Shown: positions 62,741-64,000 of the stretch, piece by piece
How positions within the stretch are numbered: position 1 is the stretch's first letter
Layout: each line of letters starts with the position of its first letter
Source: Formosa haliotis
GTDB lineage: Bacteria; Bacteroidota; Bacteroidia; Flavobacteriales; Flavobacteriaceae
Assembly (NCBI RefSeq): GCF_001685485.1
Contig: NZ_BDEL01000001.1
Location: 620,001-684,000 of the forward strand
Length of the DNA stretch: 64,000 bases
Direction of reading: 5' to 3'
Made by a program: the position numbers and the translations under genes
Notes under the pieces: generated by a model
The model's database searches: none
Seen by the model: only the letters and a program-made list of their open reading frames with translations
Told to the model about the DNA's origin: nothing

Positions 62741-64000
62741 ATGGATATCAACTTCAATAAAAACGAAGATCATAATAAATTATTAGTATCAGACTTAAGA
62801 AGTCGTTTTGCCAAAGTCAGTCTTGGTGGCGGACCAAAGCGGATAGAGAAACTTCATAGTAAAGGAAAGCTAACGGCTAGAGAACGTATAGATTATTTGT
62901 TAGATCCAAAATCTAAAAGTATAGAAATTGGAGCCTTCGCTGGAGAAGATATGTACCCTGAACATGGCGGTTGCCCTTCTGGAGGCGTCGTAGTAAAAAT
63001 AGGTTATATAAAAGGAAAGCAATGTATTGTTGTTGCCAATGATGCCACGGTTAAGGCTGGTGCTTGGTTTCCAATAACTGGAAAGAAAAACTTACGAGCC
63101 CAAGAAATTTCTATAGAAAACCGTTTGCCTATTATTTATTTAGTGGATAGTGCAGGTGTGTATTTACCCCTTCAAGATGAAATATTCCCAGACAAAGAAC
63201 ATTTCGGGCGTATATTTAGAAATAATGCGATTATGAGCAGTATGGGAATTACCCAAATCTCTGCTGTTATGGGAAGTTGTGTAGCAGGTGGTGCCTATTT
63301 GCCAATTATGAGCGACGAAGCTTTAATTGTAGATAAAACAGCGAGTATTTTCTTGGCTGGGAGTTATTTGGTTAAAGCTGCTATTGGAGAATCTATAGAT
63401 AATGAAACTTTAGGTGGAGCTACAACCCATTGCGAGATTAGTGGGGTTACAGACTATAAAGCTAAGGATGATAAAGATGCCTTAGATAAAATAAAATTTA
63501 TTATCGATAAAATTGGGGATTACGATAAAGCCGGTTTTAATCGTGTAGTATCCTTAAAACCAAAAGCTGAACAGAAAGATATATACGGCATTCTTCCTAA
63601 AAGTAGAGCCGATCAATACGATATGAAAGACATCATTAAACGATTAGTCGATAACTCTGAATTCGAAGAATATAAAGAAGGTTACGGCAAAACAATTATT
63701 ACTGCCTACGCTAGAATTGACGGTTGGGCCGTTGGTATTGTTGCGAATCAACGTCAGTTAGTAAAAACAAAAAAAGGAGAAATGCAGTTTGGAGGTGTTA
63801 TTTATAACGATAGCGCCGACAAAGCCACGCGGTTTATAGCAAATTGTAATCAGAAAAAAATTCCTTTAGTGTTCTTACAAGATGTTACCGGTTTTATGGT
63901 AGGATCTAAATCTGAGCACGGCGGAATTATAAAAGATGGTGCTAAAATGGTTAATGCAGTAAGTAACTCGGTGGTACCAAAATTTACCATAATTATTGGA
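62741..64000 (+). CDS. Acyl-CoA carboxylase carboxyltransferase (methylcrotonyl-CoA carboxylase beta-like), partial
   Basis: 420 codons from ATG at 62741 to the window edge, with no stop, so the C-terminus is missing. The sequence is of the MccB type: GGGPKRIEKLHSKGKLTARE, ATVKAGAWFPITGKK, LVDSAGVYLPLQDEIFPDKE and HFGRIFRNNA, MGSCVAGGAYLPIM, LGGATTHCEISGVTDY. It is a different subtype from the carboxyltransferase at 37851. It would carboxylate methylcrotonyl-CoA (leucine degradation) or a similar substrate; the partner alpha-subunit is not in the window. Confidence 0.92.
   Translation, partial: MDINFNKNEDHNKLLVSDLRSRFAKVSLGGGPKRIEKLHSKGKLTARERIDYLLDPKSKSIEIGAFAGEDMYPEHGGCPSGGVVVKIGYIKGKQCIVVANDATVKAGAWFPITGKKNLRAQEISIENRLPIIYLVDSAGVYLPLQDEIFPDKEHFGRIFRNNAIMSSMGITQISAVMGSCVAGGAYLPIMSDEALIVDKTASIFLAGSYLVKAAIGESIDNETLGGATTHCEISGVTDYKAKDDKDALDKIKFIIDKIGDYDKAGFNRVVSLKPKAEQKDIYGILPKSRADQYDMKDIIKRLVDNSEFEEYKEGYGKTIITAYARIDGWAVGIVANQRQLVKTKKGEMQFGGVIYNDSADKATRFIANCNQKKIPLVFLQDVTGFMVGSKSEHGGIIKDGAKMVNAVSNSVVPKFTIIIG

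Overview
The window is a dense, AT-rich stretch of a Bacteroidota chromosome, most likely from a marine or otherwise aquatic member of the Flavobacteriaceae. The indications are a type IX secretion (T9SS) C-terminal sorting domain, DUF4294, PepSY-like, THUMP-like methyltransferase and CAL67264-type families, -7 promoter boxes of the TAnnTTTG kind, and almost no Shine-Dalgarno leaders. I see no rRNA, tRNA, CRISPR array, prophage or intact insertion sequence. Most genes are ordinary core metabolism and housekeeping.

Layout. 0.1-3.4 kb: central carbon genes on the minus strand (mgsA, a BadF-type kinase, gapA, pfkA). 3.6-8.0 kb: a TamB-like envelope protein, divergent from tsaD. 8.1-14.5 kb: a plus-strand series (tsaD, parvulin, rsmE, DUF4159, TrmH-type methylase, PerM, THUMP-like methyltransferase, DM13 lipoprotein). 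14.5-16.6 kb: a YchJ-type protein with a tiny lysine-rich companion, a HAD phosphatase and a GH25 lysozyme. 16.9-23.8 kb: a secreted leucine-rich-repeat protein, a hybrid histidine kinase, a sigma-54 response regulator and three tandem PepSY-like exported proteins. 24-31 kb: thioesterase, DUF808, PAQR, DUF4294, M42 peptidase, Nudix, a WYL regulator. 31-39 kb: flippase, PrsW, DUF294 protein and exonuclease, then a biotin-dependent acyl-CoA carboxylase set (carrier, biotin carboxylase, carboxyltransferase). 39-50 kb: membrane protein, Map, ankyrin lipoprotein, ABC exporter, aldo/keto reductase, outer-membrane barrel, DUF2200, two transporters, desaturase, Crp-like regulator. 50-57 kb: histidine degradation genes hutI and hutG, a coiled-coil membrane protein, an MBL-fold protein, ettA. 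57-62.6 kb: an MFS transporter and an electrophile/redox-stress-like cluster (two VOC proteins, HxlR, pirin, MarR, GNAT, flavin reductase). 62.7 kb to the end: a second carboxyltransferase of methylcrotonyl-CoA carboxylase type, cut by the window edge.

Points of most interest. (1) The biotin carboxylase reading frame is broken by a one-base shortfall in an A7 tract that is also a classic -1 slippery heptamer. (2) The PepSY-like triplet carries a good match to a sigma-54 promoter with an inverted repeat about 100 bp upstream, next to a gene for a sigma-54 activator. (3) An intergenic repeat family is present in three copies, one with perfect 13-bp terminal inverted repeats. (4) Two genes have coding-like N-termini that extend upstream of any ATG, GTG or TTG. 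I did not find a clear new multi-gene defence or mobile system.
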